Of a DNA stretch of 64,000 nt, positions 23,801 to 37,600 are shown one piece after another. The stretch spans positions 32,501-96,500 of the forward strand of contig JAEMWC010000082.1 of the NCBI GenBank assembly GCA_016490735.1, given 5' to 3'. A model generated the notes under the pieces. That model made no database searches. It worked only from the letters and a program-made list of their open reading frames with translations, and was not told the origin of the DNA. The translations under genes and the position numbers were made by a program. Position 1 is the stretch's first letter; each line of letters starts with the position of its first letter. The stretch comes from Pachyseris speciosa (lineage: Eukaryota; Cnidaria; Anthozoa; Scleractinia; Pachyseridae).

Positions 23801-26800
23801 CTGTTTAGTTTATGAGAAAAAATATTTACAGACCCAAATTTCCGAAACCTTAATCGACCTGATACATTTGCGGCACGTGGAGGATACAGACTAAACTATG
23901 TTTAAATTTCATCACGCTTTTTATTGATGTTTTTAGTAATCTTTATTGATTGTAAATGTAAATACACAAATACAGATACTATTACAGGACCGATAAAATT
24001 ACTTTCACTTGCAAGTAGAGTATTACTTACATCACAACTACAGAAATAATAATACAATAAAAAATACAAGACAACAAGAAAGAAAATTATAACCGTATGC
24101 TGTAAGAAATTTCCAGCGTAGTCACAAAGTATTGAAATAAGTGAATTAATTTTTCCCACTTCTTTAAGTGTTGCAAAAGTTTGTTGTATAAAAGGTGAAG
24201 GGTTAGGTACTACTCCTATTTTTTGATATCTACTAGAGTAGAGATAAAATTTACCCAATAGTAGCATATGATTGATTTATAGAATGAAATCATCTGTAAA
24301 TTATCGAATTTTCCAAAAATCAGATCCTTTCTCTTTTAATGTATTTATTTGGATTCCATTGTCCCTTAACCAAGACAAGACGTGTTTCCAACAATCAGGA
24401 AGCTACTTTGCACGAGAAAAATAAATGCTCAATGGATTCTATATCCTCTTGGCAAAAGGTACAGCATGGAGAGTCAGTTAAGCCGAGCCGAAATAGCTTT
24501 TCATTGGTGTAAACAATACAGTTTAGTATTTTATATTGAAATTCCCGCTTTTTATTGATGCTATTTGTAAATCAGGGGACCCGTAAACAGCTCTAAAAAC
24601 GAGCACGGTGCGAAAAGCACTGCTTTTCGGCTGTCTGTTTGAAGAAAGTGATGAAAGTTTACAGAAGGGAATTACCCGCGAAATCGAAAGTTATGAGCCC
24701 GTTGAACTTAGGGACCGTTCATTTTTTATGAGAGAGGGGGGGCTGGTGGGATTTGGGGGGGGCCACTCGAAAAAAATTGGCTTGAAAGGGGGGGCCAGCC
24801 GAAAAAAATGAAGGAAAGGGGGGGGGTCAGACGAAAAAATTAGATTAAGAATAGGATAAGAGATGTTTACAAATGGAAGAAAAATTGTGCTCTTTTATTT
24901 ATAACAAATATGCTAAAACAGTTCCAGGGTAACAAGAAAACTTCTCAACAGCTTTTATATTTTATAAGGACAGTGAACATACCATAATAACAGTCTTGAA
25001 TAGCAACAACTTTCTTTTCATTCATAAAAATGTTGTTGTCAAGCTCATATAATTAGAACCAATAATTTGAGTCCTGAATTGGAACTAACCTCGTTACCAG
25101 AGCTTTTCTCTGAGAAATTTAATGGGAGGGGCATGAAACTACTACGAGGTGTCCCCTTCCTCATTTTCGACGTTCTCTTCGATCTCGTCGTCGCTGTGTT
25201 CCTCTTCTTCCTCCTGTTCTTCTTCGTTGTCTTCCTCTTCTTCCTCTTCTTCGTCGTTTTCTTCTTCCTCTTTGTTCGTGTCTCCAACGTTTGAGCTATA
25301 ATCTTCAGGATGCAGGAAGCAATACATCCTGTTTCTTATTTCTGGCTTAAGGTTGGTAATAAGCCTGCTTTGTGCCACGTTGCTGAACTAGCTTGATTAC
25401 AGTAGGTGAGCGATGAATGCTGCATCCCGTGTTAGCAACAATGCCGCTACATCTTCAACGTTTATGCACGCTTCCGGAATTGTCATGGAGGGAGGATAAA
25501 GAAGACAATTGGGAAGCTCTTTTGCAAGGAGATTTGCAACGCAGATATGATACACGCGTAGGACGTTGTTTTCAAACCGTTTGCGTTTTCTGCCCTTTGA
25601 TTTCCTACGGTTTTGTTTTAATTTTCTTTTTTTTTTGACACATAGTGTCCTGTTAAGCTCTTGAAGACCTGGTCAAAGGTCTCCTTCTTTTTTTCGAGGT
25701 TTTCTAATTCCCCTGAAACCTTGAGCTCCTAGGAAAGACTCTGTTCCAGGCCATAGTTACTTCCAGAAAATAGAGAAGGTTATTAACAAACATTATGAGG
25801 AGGGTGAGAACTACAGGGAGTTTCTGAAGTTTTCTTGTGGAGTAAAGGTAGGACAAGTTTGTTCTTTTTGTTGTGAATGGACTGGACCACCTATAGGGAG
25901 ATGCCCGAAACCATTTCCTGATCATGCCTGCCTTCCACAGTACCACTACCTTCCTTATCAGCAGACTCCAAATGAGGGGCGTGATCCAGACGATTGGCGA
26001 CCAAGAGTCCAGTTGAAAAAGGCACATGCCAGTGGTAGCAGTGGTAGTTTTGTCTGACCCAGAGAGCGTAGCTAGATTTGGAGACAAATTCATTGTGAAA
26101 CCAAAGTTTGTGGTTGACTATCTCCAGCATCTTGAGGTCATAGAGTTAAAAAAAAAGAAGAGACTGGCGGAAAGGGCAAGGGAAAGTAGGGAGGCAAGAG
26201 AAAAGTCCTATGATGATTATCATTGGGCTACTTTGTGCGAAGATGCCGCCAAGCTAAAAAAGCTCCGTCTGCCAGAATTGAACAAATACTTACAACATCA
26301 TGGGCTATTAAAACAGCATCAGAAGAGCAGCAAGAATGACAAAGTGAAGACAATTATGGGACACTTCCTGCAGATGAATACTCTCAGAACAGGTCAAGCC
26401 GAAGTGAGAGGCAGCAATGAATCAGGACAACTAGACAGCAGTGGAGAAAGCAGTGAGGGAGAAGAAACTGATGATGATTACAAGAGTGATGCCCCTGACT
26501 CTGAAGACGACTCAAATGATGTCGTTCTTGCTTTTATCGCCTCAGACGAGGAATATGTAGACGAGCGGCCAGCTACAACACACTCAGGACGAGCAGTAAC
26601 AAGAAGAGCTGAAATTGACTTTTCATTCTTTTGAGTGAGGATTTGTTAAAAACAGATTACGTACGTGAAATGTAACAAAACGAAATTTTAATGCAGTAAC
26701 TTTTTTAATACCTTATGTATTTTTTTTCATGAGGGGGGGGGGGCTTCCAAAAAATTACTCTGATGGGGGGGGGGGTCATGCGAAAAAAATCGGAAATTGG

Positions 26801-27198
26801 GGGGGGTCATACAATTTTCAAATTACACTCCTCCAAATCCCACCAGCCCCCCCTACCCCATAAAAAATGAACGGTCCCTTATATGACTTATATAACACTT
26901 TTCTCAAGCCATTTTACACCGAGAAAACAACAACAAACAAGACGAATATTATGAACCAGAACTAACTGAAGGTAATGATTATACAGCACTTGATGGACAC
27001 TTGTAAAACAAAGCAGCCTTATAGCTATAACCTACAACTTTTCTGTTTTTGCGGCTTAAAAAACTTTAAAAACATTGACAAAGCTGTTGTTTTGAGTCTT
27101 GTGACCTGCGCGTGATGAATAAATTATTTTTGCACGTGATTCACCTGCGTTGCTTATGCAACACAAGTTTTTCGTGTATATTATTAATATGTGATCAC

Positions 27199-27234
<36 letters not shown>

Positions 27235-30200
27235 TTGTAAATTTCGTCATAGACCACAAATTTTGTGAGTCTTTGAAATATTTACTCGTGCTTATTTATT
27301 CCAAATTGTACGAGAAAAATCATGTGATTACCTACACAAATCAGACAGTCAAGATCAAATGTAAAAACGAGTCTATACTTAAAACAAATATCTTGGTCGA
27401 AATGGATTCTGGGCTAGTGTGTCAAACTCAACTGTCTTTGAATGCTTCTGGGCAAACAAATCTACCACTTCGCCCAGATTGATCAAGTGTCTGTATCGGA
27501 GTGAATGACTGTGCATTAACGCAAGCAAAGAGGGAAACCAATCTTCAAGAGGACGTAAAGATTTGGGTTCAAATCCCTCAAGGCTTTTGCATCGGTATTG
27601 GGTATTTCCTATTTTGGCTTCGATCTATATCCGAAATAGTCTCATTCCAGCAATTTAATAGTATCGGCGTAGCAAGGGGTCGCATAGCGGACATAAAATG
27701 AAAACGATTCATTAAATTGGCTCTGCAATTTACCGGTCGCTGAAGACCGGTGCTTTGAAAACCTGTAACTTTTCCAAATCCCGGACTATGTTTGAAATGA
27801 GCCATTATTATTGCCAAATCCTGAGTTTCTTAGACTTTATCACTCCGTAAACGTATTAAAAGTACCGATTTTCCTTGAATATGACTGTGTATTCTGTTGC
27901 AAAACCAAAAAATGCTCTAGGACAACACCAAAAATAAGCAACTTTGTTTTGAAGTTTTGAAGTTTTGAAGTTTTGAAGACAAAAAATCCCTCTTCAGGCT
28001 AAAAGTCTATATTGGCAGTAAACTTCGAATCAACTTCTTGCGATCTGTTCCAATTTGCCCAGCTCAATTCCTTAGCCCGACCTGGGTAGCACTATTTGAT
28101 TTCAGTTGCTCTCACTGGTCTGACATGTTCGCATTTGTGACCCAAAGGAACTCTGGGATATACTTGGATAACTGCCGCGTGTTAGTCCGCCAATTTCCAT
28201 TTGAGATATTTTTCATAAGGGTCGAGCCACCCGGTCCTGCTGGCAAACTATTGCGCCGACTGCATTATTTAAACTCGCAAAAAACTGCTATGCCAGGTTC
28301 CGGAATCTACTCACAGAATGACTAGGGACACAACATCACTTTGTGAATCACCATGACTCGATCGAAACCTTTCGGCGGCTAACTTGATGTGAAGTTGCTT
28401 CCCACCTCTGTCTTCTTTCGGAGGATTGCCTTTACCCACCAACCCAGCTTTATGATGCCAGGCAGAGGGCTTCTGAGGTAGAAAATGGCTCCAAAAACAC
28501 ACTTATAAATTAAATACGTACGGAGTTGTAGGTGAGTGATCGTTTAAAAATAAACGACAGCTAGCGTGACAAGCGTGACATGAAAGATAGAGCCTTCGAT
28601 GTTGTAGACCAGAGAGATCTCCGTGGTAACCCCTTATATGGAATAACTAGATCGATTTGACCTCAAACCTTCGAAAATTACAGGAAAACACGTACAAAAT
28701 GGCGGACAAGAACGAGTTAATTTCAAACTACAAAATAAGCGAGTCAGGATGCAAGTTCTACTGTTACTTTGCGTTTACATTTTTTGTAACTAACTTACTT
28801 TCTTTTTAATATGCGGTATCTAGTAAACGGACTTTCGCGGCCCGTAGGGGAGTGCGTACACATCCGTAGCACCCGTATCTTCTAGTCTCTGTTTAAATTA
28901 GAAATTTGGAAAAAGCTATCTTATAGCTCTGAAAACCTCCATCAAAAATCAAGAATTTTGAGAACTTAGACGTTAATTCCGAGATTCGATTGAAATATTA
29001 CAGCAATCAGTCAGTTATGACCTGTTTTGACTGTAAAATGGTCTGACATGCGATTGCACAGTTTGTTACTTTTTTCGTCGTCAACGGGAACTTAATGCGA
29101 CATTTACGGTGGTAAGATAAAAGTACTTGACCGTTGCTATTTAAAACAGGAGTCGATTATTGAACCTCACTGGGCTTCTAAGTCGCAACCTTGCTTCAAA
29201 TAGAAAATTAAAAGTAGATGCTCCTAACTCATCCTGCTGGCTATGAGAATTACTGCCATTGGTACTGATGTGAATGGTGCTGATGTTGTCCGAAAAGAAA
29301 CCAAAAACCAAATTGGAAAAACTCAAAACCACGTCGTATACGAGATCCAATAAAGTGCTTGTATTTCGCCCGAAAACCGAAAACCAAATGCTAATAAAAG
29401 CAAAAACCGTAAACCATAACAGACACCCAAACCGAAACACCGAAGTTTTTCGGTGTCAAAACCGAAAAACTAGTCCAGAAAATGGCCAAAACCGGAAACC
29501 CCAACGCCCCCCTCACAAAGCATTCTGAATTGATGCCAGCACTCGAATAAATGGGCACTAACAACACACTATATCCCTCTGTAACACACCCAGTGGATTC
29601 TATTGCCGCACCTGGTTTTCGGAATAAAACGTCATCAGGTCGGCGCTTTATTTTACACCAGGTATTTTCAATTGTACATCAAGTCTGTTCAATAGTGAGC
29701 ATACCGTCAATACTTTATATTAAGCTCTCCCTCCGTTAAATGTCATCAGTTATCTAAATCTTTCCTGACAGACTGCCTTAGTTTAGAAAGAAAAGTAGAG
29801 TATCGTAACTCAAGTTCGTAAGTTTCGTCTTCGTATTTTACCGACGGAGTCCCAGCTCCCAGCAAATAAAAATTGAGACAGGGTGACAGCTGTGCATTTG
29901 TTCGGGAAGTAGAGCAATCATTCAGGACTTTCGTTTCCCTGCTAGCAGAGGCCTCGTTTTCTTGTATTCAGCGTGCAGGAGAAAAGAGACCTCTACTATG
30001 GGTCGAAACGGTCTGTGTTGCGCATGCGCCGCGGTTTCGTAAAGGTTCATAAAAGTTAAAAAAAAAAAGTTCATTAAGGTTTATTAAAATAAAATGAATC
30101 GAAATATTACAATTTCTTAGCAACCGAACCATCACGTGATGTTTTTAGCACATGATCGGTCAGCAAACAATACAAGGAGCATACGTTTTAAAACCTCTGT

Positions 30201-31417
30201 CCACGACCGCGGACGGCGGCTTGATCACAGACCATTTCGATGCATGACAGAGGTCTAATCGTTTTTCTCTAGTATGCTGAACACAAGGGAAAGAGGCCTC
30301 TGCTAGCAGGGAAGAATTTCGTATCAGAATACAACAACCGTTCACTGACTTCAGTGAAAACAAAAAGGGAATGAAACTTGGACGGTTTCATTTTCTAACA
30401 AGAGTTGTGTCAGTAAATAGCTCCTCCTCCTTTGACGCGTGGTGAGAGTTCTCACGATCTTTCCTTCCACCATGTCTTCAAGACTGACAGTAAGGTTTGA
30501 AAATATAGATCTCTAAGATGCCATTTCCCGGAATTTTTGTATTCACTGGAAATTTGTCTTGTATAACTGGTATAGTTTCAAGTCAATAAATATAAATAAA
30601 AAAAATGCTCAGGGTATCTAAAAGTCACACCAGGGAAGCAAAATAGTAGCCGCGTAAAATCGAAATATTTGCTGTAAATTTTCTCTTTCAATTTGTCGAG
30701 GGGGTAGAAAACACGCAAGTGTTCGTGTACGATCTTGTGTTCGTTGTGAAGCAAAAATATCTCAAACTACTTATGTATAGAAAAGTCGTTTGGCAACACA
30801 AAACATTTACTTATGTAAAACGAAACTTCGACCGCAGGATCGCTATGCAGAAGAGAAAAGTTTGCCGCGGAAGGACGAGGAACAAGACTATATCTTGACA
30901 GGCGCTGAGGAAAAGGATCAGAAAACTGTGCTGAAAGTTACTAGGAAAATTGACACATGTGACCCTAGGGACAGAAAGATTAAGGTAAAATCATTTGTTG
31001 TATGCTGTACAAGGGATAATTCAGGTTAAATTGTATAATTGTTTTATTAATTTATTTGCTCGTTTGTTAGTGTGTTGTTTTTGTAAGTTCGCTGCCTTTG
31101 TATGTTGAACAATTTAGCAGAAAAGAAAAACAATGTTATCACTCAATACAGGAGGGTACGACGAAGGTGGTTTTCGCGTTTCACACGGAGGACCCCGCAT
31201 CTGAAGATGACATCAAACAACACACATTCAGAGGGTCAAGGAGCATATTACTCCTCAACAACATGGACAAGAAGCAAATAGACGAGACCGGCTGGAAAAG
31301 TTTTGTCTTTCAAGCTAGAAACGTGAGATTCAATATGTCTAATCAGTACAACATCTCGGCTTACTTAGCTAAAGGCGATAATGACGATGACGACGATAGT
31401 GATGTTGGTGGTGGTGG

Positions 31418-31476
<59 letters not shown>

Positions 31477-31606
31477 ACGATGATGATTATGATCAGTTAG
31501 GGTGATCATTATAGCTCGGTTTTATTTAGCTTTCTTAACATGATGACAAAGATATCAACGATGATGATGACAATGATTGTTATATCCATGCATGATGATG
31601 GTGATT

Positions 31607-31646
<40 letters not shown>

Positions 31647-34600
31647 CGACGACGACGATGATTTTGCTACTGTTGATAATTATGATCGTGAACATTATGA
31701 CATTAATGCTTAAAGAGGATGATCTTTTGTGTGTACAACACCAACCTCAAAAACATAGGTTTATGGTTGTATGATGGTCACGATGTCGATAATAAATAAA
31801 TTTAAGACTATGATATCTCATAAAACGGATTATGATATCTGCATGATGATAATAATGATGGTGATAATAATGACGAACAAAACGACGATTTAGTTAATCA
31901 CGTCATTCAAGTACAGTGAGGAAAGTACTAACATTTTAATGAAAGGGGGCGCCAGCAGTCAGGTACGCAGTAATTGTAGAACTTTGTAGAAATGGTGAAA
32001 TTTGATGTTTTCGACAATAGTTTCATGCCAGATTCGTAATCACCGATCGTTACCTTCGTTCAGTCAGTTTCCGTGAAATAGCCAAGGAATATTACAGAGT
32101 TAACCTTTTTCATTGTATTCCTCTAGGTATCAGTTCCCAAAAAGGAAACAACATATTGGTGCTCTTTGATTAAGGCCCCTCCAATAAACACAAAACAGCA
32201 TATAACAAAGGTAAATGATAATATTGTGTGTTAGTAAGTGGAGCACATCATATTTCATTTATCTCGATTTATGAAGAGTCTACAACTTCAGCTACATATC
32301 ATAATGTAAATGTTACCAATAACTTTGAAGACGCTGCATTTGCGATAGGCCAAACCTCTCTTTTTTTGGCTCGTTATCTATTTATTGCGTCCATTTCTCG
32401 TGGCAGTTTGAAGCATACATCCAGAAGGGAAACGAAGGTTTAGTTCATCACATGGTATTGTACGAGTGCCATGGCAACTTTAATGACAGCCATTATGGCC
32501 CTGGGTATGACTGTCACGACCAAGCCAACATGCCTTTGGGACAGTGCTACTTTAATAGCATGCTGGCCGCGTGGGCTGTAGGAGGCGAGGTATGAAATTA
32601 CTTGCTTTTTCGTTTGTCAGTATTCTAAACTTCTGTTCGTGCCCTATACGACAAGCCGCGGCACGGATTGATATTCTAATCATGCTACTGTCGATGCCAT
32701 AGGTAGCGCGTCGAACTTTCCGTCGTACCGGTTCTGTCTTCTTCCTTCTTCTCCCTCTAAAGGCAGACAATCTTATCCAAGGGGGGAGGGGGGGGGTTGC
32801 AGTAATACTTCCAGTTGCTCAATGCTATAGGAACAATATTAAACCTAACCAAGCTAATCAATCCTGACTATTTGAAGCACACTATGACAAATCTAAAACT
32901 TTCCTCATCCTTCTATATATCGTCATTAGCACGGTGATCATCTTTCCTATGCGCTATCTCACTCGTTCAGCACTCAGTTCGTCGTGTTTCCGCTAAACAG
33001 CATTGTTTTGCTATCGTTTTTTGTTTTGTTTTCCTTTTGTTTTGAGTTTTTGTTTGTCGTTATTGTTAGTTTTCTGCCGTTTGTACATAGTTTCTTTTCA
33101 GGCCTTTAACTATCAACTAAAGCCTACTGTTTTTGTTTGTTTTCTTTTGATTTGTTTTGTTTGTTGTTTTTTGTTTTGCTTTTTGTTGTTGTTGTTGTTG
33201 TTGTTTTGTTTTTGCGTCCTTTTGTTGCTGTCTTACGCTTTTTACATGTTTCTTTCCAGGCCTTTTACTACCCAACTAAAGCTGGTTTTCCGATTGGAAC
33301 GGACGAGTCTCCTAAAAGCTACATGATAGAGATTCACTATAACAACCCTGAAGGTATTGAAGGTAAGCAGTTAGCATAATGTTTTTTTTTGTTTGTTTGT
33401 TTGTTTGTTTGTTTGTTGTTTGTTTTATCTCAATTTTACTTTTTTGCTTGACTTTTTGAATGGCAATGGAGGTAACTTAGTATCATTTAAGTCAGTTGTT
33501 AATAGCATTTCCATCAGTACAACTTGTTGCTATATCAACTTAAATCTCTTTTCCTACAGGGAAGGCGACGTTGAGGAGACTTTGATTCTTGAGTAATCAG
33601 CGCTTTTTTGTTTTGTTTGTTTGTTTGTTTCGTTGTGGGAAAGTTTTCTCTGTAGCCCATTAAATACAACTTTACGTGTTCTCTAGAAACTGCCACGCAG
33701 CCTGCCGGTCCAATCCAGTGCAATTTAGGGACACTTTGAAATGTCTGAGACATTCCGGGTCACTTTTAAAAAACATTGATAAACCACCGAAAACGTGTTT
33801 GAACTACTACTGAATTAGAAAGGTCTCTCACTTAAAAGCGCATGTGTACATGTCCTCAGTGCTTAATGCCCAGCGTGAATTCTTCTGCATAAGGAATAAG
33901 CTTGGCTGCACAACACTTCATCCTCTGCCAAGTTCCCATTTACTTGATAATACGCGAAATTACTTTAGGCTTGCTTAATTATCGTTTAGTAACTTAAATG
34001 TTTAGGAACAAAACAATTGAGTCAGCTTGATGATGATGATAACTTTATCTAAGTCTCAAATCTCTATAGCCGAACACAAGTGCCCTACTAATTGGGGAGA
34101 CTAAAATATAAGGTACAATCCATTCAACTAAAATCTAGTAAAAAATAAGATTAAATTTAAGAACAAATTCGTTAATTAGTGCTATTACAATAATATTACC
34201 CACTAGTTGATTAATAACTACATAGTTGAACAGCAAGAACAACATGTATATCCGTCTTCCAGCAGAGAACTTACATCAAATTTTCGCTTCCTTCGGTTCA
34301 AACGGCCCTAAAGGAATTTCTTTTCTCGATGAAAGTGGGTGGGTAATAAGTGGTGTAAGAATTCGCTTTGACTTTGCGTCCTTCATTTAAATTGTTTAAG
34401 TTGATTTTTTTATAGGGATAACAAGTGTCTCGTTATTTTCCGTGCCTTAAAACTTTGATAGTGTTTTCTTGCTTTGGTTGTTAAAATTAATTTAGAAAGG
34501 CTTATTGACGAATGAACCTTTACTCATACCAAACTGATTCCCACAGGACAAAAGGACAGTTCTGGGATGCGTTTTTATTATACGTCAAATCTTCGTGAGT

Positions 34601-37600
34601 ACGATGCTGGGATACTGTTAGTTGGAGACGCAAACACTAACTTTCTGGTTATCCCACCAAAGCAAGATTCTTGGTTGAGTGTCGGTTATTGCGCTAAAGA
34701 ATGCAATCAGGTACAATACAATACGATTTACCTATCTTGACTGTTATGTCAGGTCAATAAATGCCAAAAAGAATAGCACCCGCTTGATTGGATTACCGTG
34801 CAGCAATTACATGTGACCAATCCAAAATCATTATTTATACATACTGTTATTATTTTTAGTTATGCAAATTCATTAGTCTAATGCTATTTAACTTAAATTT
34901 CATTTTGTATACTCTGTTTCACTTTTCTTGTTAGGATCCGCTGAGACTGTCAAAACTGTCAGAGGGAGGAATCAACGTGTTCGCCACCTTTCTTCACACC
35001 CACTTACAGGGTAAAAAAAAGAGGACAAAATAAATAGCCCATCATGAAAAATATTTGAAAAAGAGAAGAAAACGAAGCAGAAGCAAAGAAGCAGAAGATA
35101 AGGAAGGGAGGGAATGGTGAAGGGAGAGGATAAGTAGGAGTAGAAGGAAATGGGGGAGAAGGGAAAGGTGAAGCGGGGAGGGAGGAGGAAGAAGTAGTGG
35201 ATGGGAATGAGGAATGCTGGATAATAATAATAACAATAATAATAATATATAAGACTTATATAGCGCCCATGCTAGAGTTCAGAGCGCTGTACAGCTATGT
35301 GAATAAAAAAAAAAAAAGATAAAAATGACTAAAACAACTAACTAAGAAAACTAAAGTAATAAGCGAAAAACCTAACAACTAATTAAAAACTTGATCAAAT
35401 AAATAAGTCTTCAGGTTGGATTTAAATGTTCCAACCGATGGTGCTTGGAGTTGGAGGAGGGGGAAGAGAATGATTGAGGAGGAAACGTGGAAGGAAGGAC
35501 AGAAAGTCAGAGGAAAAGGGATTTCAATGAATTCTGTAGGAAAACCGTGCAGTAATTTAGCCCTCACTTTTGTTGAAGTTATCACTTTGGCTGGATTCAC
35601 ACGATTGTTTTCAAGTGATTTATTTTTAATATTTACAACCGTTCCTCAACTTGTTTCGCTACCAAAATACCCTATTTTCCAAGCTTCATTTTAACCTTAT
35701 TTGCAAAGCATCATAGATATGTCATCTGTATGCACTATCTTGCATTCATTTTCTATAAGAACCGTTACGGTGTGGTCATCTTGTTTATAAATTCTTTCAG
35801 GTCGTGCAACATGGACAAAACACTTTCGTGATGGAGTCGAGTTACCAGAGATTGCACGAGATGACAACTATGACTTTAACTTTCAGGTACAACAATGCAA
35901 GAATGAAGTTGTAATTGCAACAATCTGATGCAGTTTTCATTGCCCACTTTTTCCTCGCGAGAATTGTTTAAGCGGATAGCTATGGTCCAGTGTTTCATCG
36001 TCAAACGTCTCAGTGTTTAATTCAGTTGCTGAATGCAACTGATCCATCAAATGCACAATTGCAACGAACAGCGAGATAATGAAACAAAACACGTACACAA
36101 CAAGAAGTACTTAAAGTACCACTTTCATGTCTTGTCCTCTACGGGTAAAAAATTGACAGAGACGTATACGAACCCACACACTGACCTTATAGAAAAGGGA
36201 ACTTAGTTCGTGGTATGATGACCTGTCCTACTCCATAGTTAAGAGTTGGGTGGAGACTGGACAATGGACTTACCACGCGTCCTCGGTACAAAGCCTTATA
36301 GTTAGGATAACCAACAGTCAAACTGGCTTTCTTAGCGATGCGCTCAGCGCTTAGTAAAACGATATGATATCGAGAACGGTGGACGTAACGATATTCAATC
36401 AATGATTTACTCACAGTGGTGGTTCTAAAACAATATGCAGAGTCCTTGGAAGATTGTTTTGGATTCTTTTCTTCCTCGAGTGGGCGGGGAATTTATTCTT
36501 AAGTGTAATTTTGATACCCGAAAGTTATTCGTCTCCAGTATTCTCAGATGAATATATATTCATGTATCAGTAATTTTTTTCAATAAAATAAATCTTTGCA
36601 CCTGTCCGAAACACATTGCGCCTTTTTGCGCCTTTTCGTAACCAAATCTTGACATTTTTGGGCTGTAATAGTTACGAAATCTAGCCATCATCTGCCACAC
36701 GACCGAGCTAGTAAGGGGCATGGGCTAGTCCTGATTTCACGTCACAAACTGATTTGCATCGCGGTAAGTCTTTGCAAACATACATACAAAGCAGTTTGCG
36801 ACGTCAAATCAGGAATAGACCCACTTCCCTTCTGAATCGGTCATGTACCAAAATTCCTAAACTGGAAATAAAAGCGAAATGGTTTTGGAATAGGTTCAAA
36901 GTATGATATAAGCGGAAAATGTTTTGGGGTTAAAGTGCACTTTAATTTCCACTCCACTGTTCAAATCAAGTGTTCCCTCATGGAAGCTTATGCTCATTTC
37001 TCTCATGGATGCTCAACTATATATATGTTCTCGGCAACCCTGGGTAACGGATATGATGACAGTTAAAACTGGACCACTAGCGGGGAAAACACTGGATTAC
37101 TTTTAGTTTGATGAAGATGCAGGCTATCGTATGGGAATAAAGCAATTACTCTTAATATCTTCCTTTGTTTTGTTCTTTGTTTTATCAGGATATTCAAGTG
37201 TTGAGAAAGGAAGTTCACATCAAACCGGTAAATATGTTCAATTTACTCGAAATAGCTCAGCAAACTGATGCTTCTCGAACACCCCACTAAGAGCACACAT
37301 TCACTTTTAGGGTCACCTTGTCTTTTTTTTTTTTTTTTTTTTTTTTTTTGAGTAAACAAACCAGTGCTCAATCATTTTCTTATCCCGATAGAGACAATCA
37401 TGTGGTAGCGTAATGCCGTTTTCGGCGACGTCTGATCTAAAGGGGTCAAATAAACTTACCCATATATTCATCACATATGTTCATCACATATGAGATAATT
37501 GCATTATCCGGTATATAAATCCTTATGCACTGGTTTTTTTTCTCGCTATTCTTTTCACACAGGGAGATGATATTATTCACTACTGTAAATACCAAACAAT

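Noticed and set aside
25142..25378. Glu-rich acidic protein on the minus strand as a separate gene
   Set aside because: It is a low-complexity GAA/GAG tract inside the G-rich TIR element; without supporting exons I list it only as content of that element.
31098..31505. Protein with a poly-Asp C-terminus
   Set aside because: Only 31152-31322 is exon 3 of gene B. The Asp run is GAT microsatellite read past the GTGAGA donor, and exon 4 continues the family alignment.
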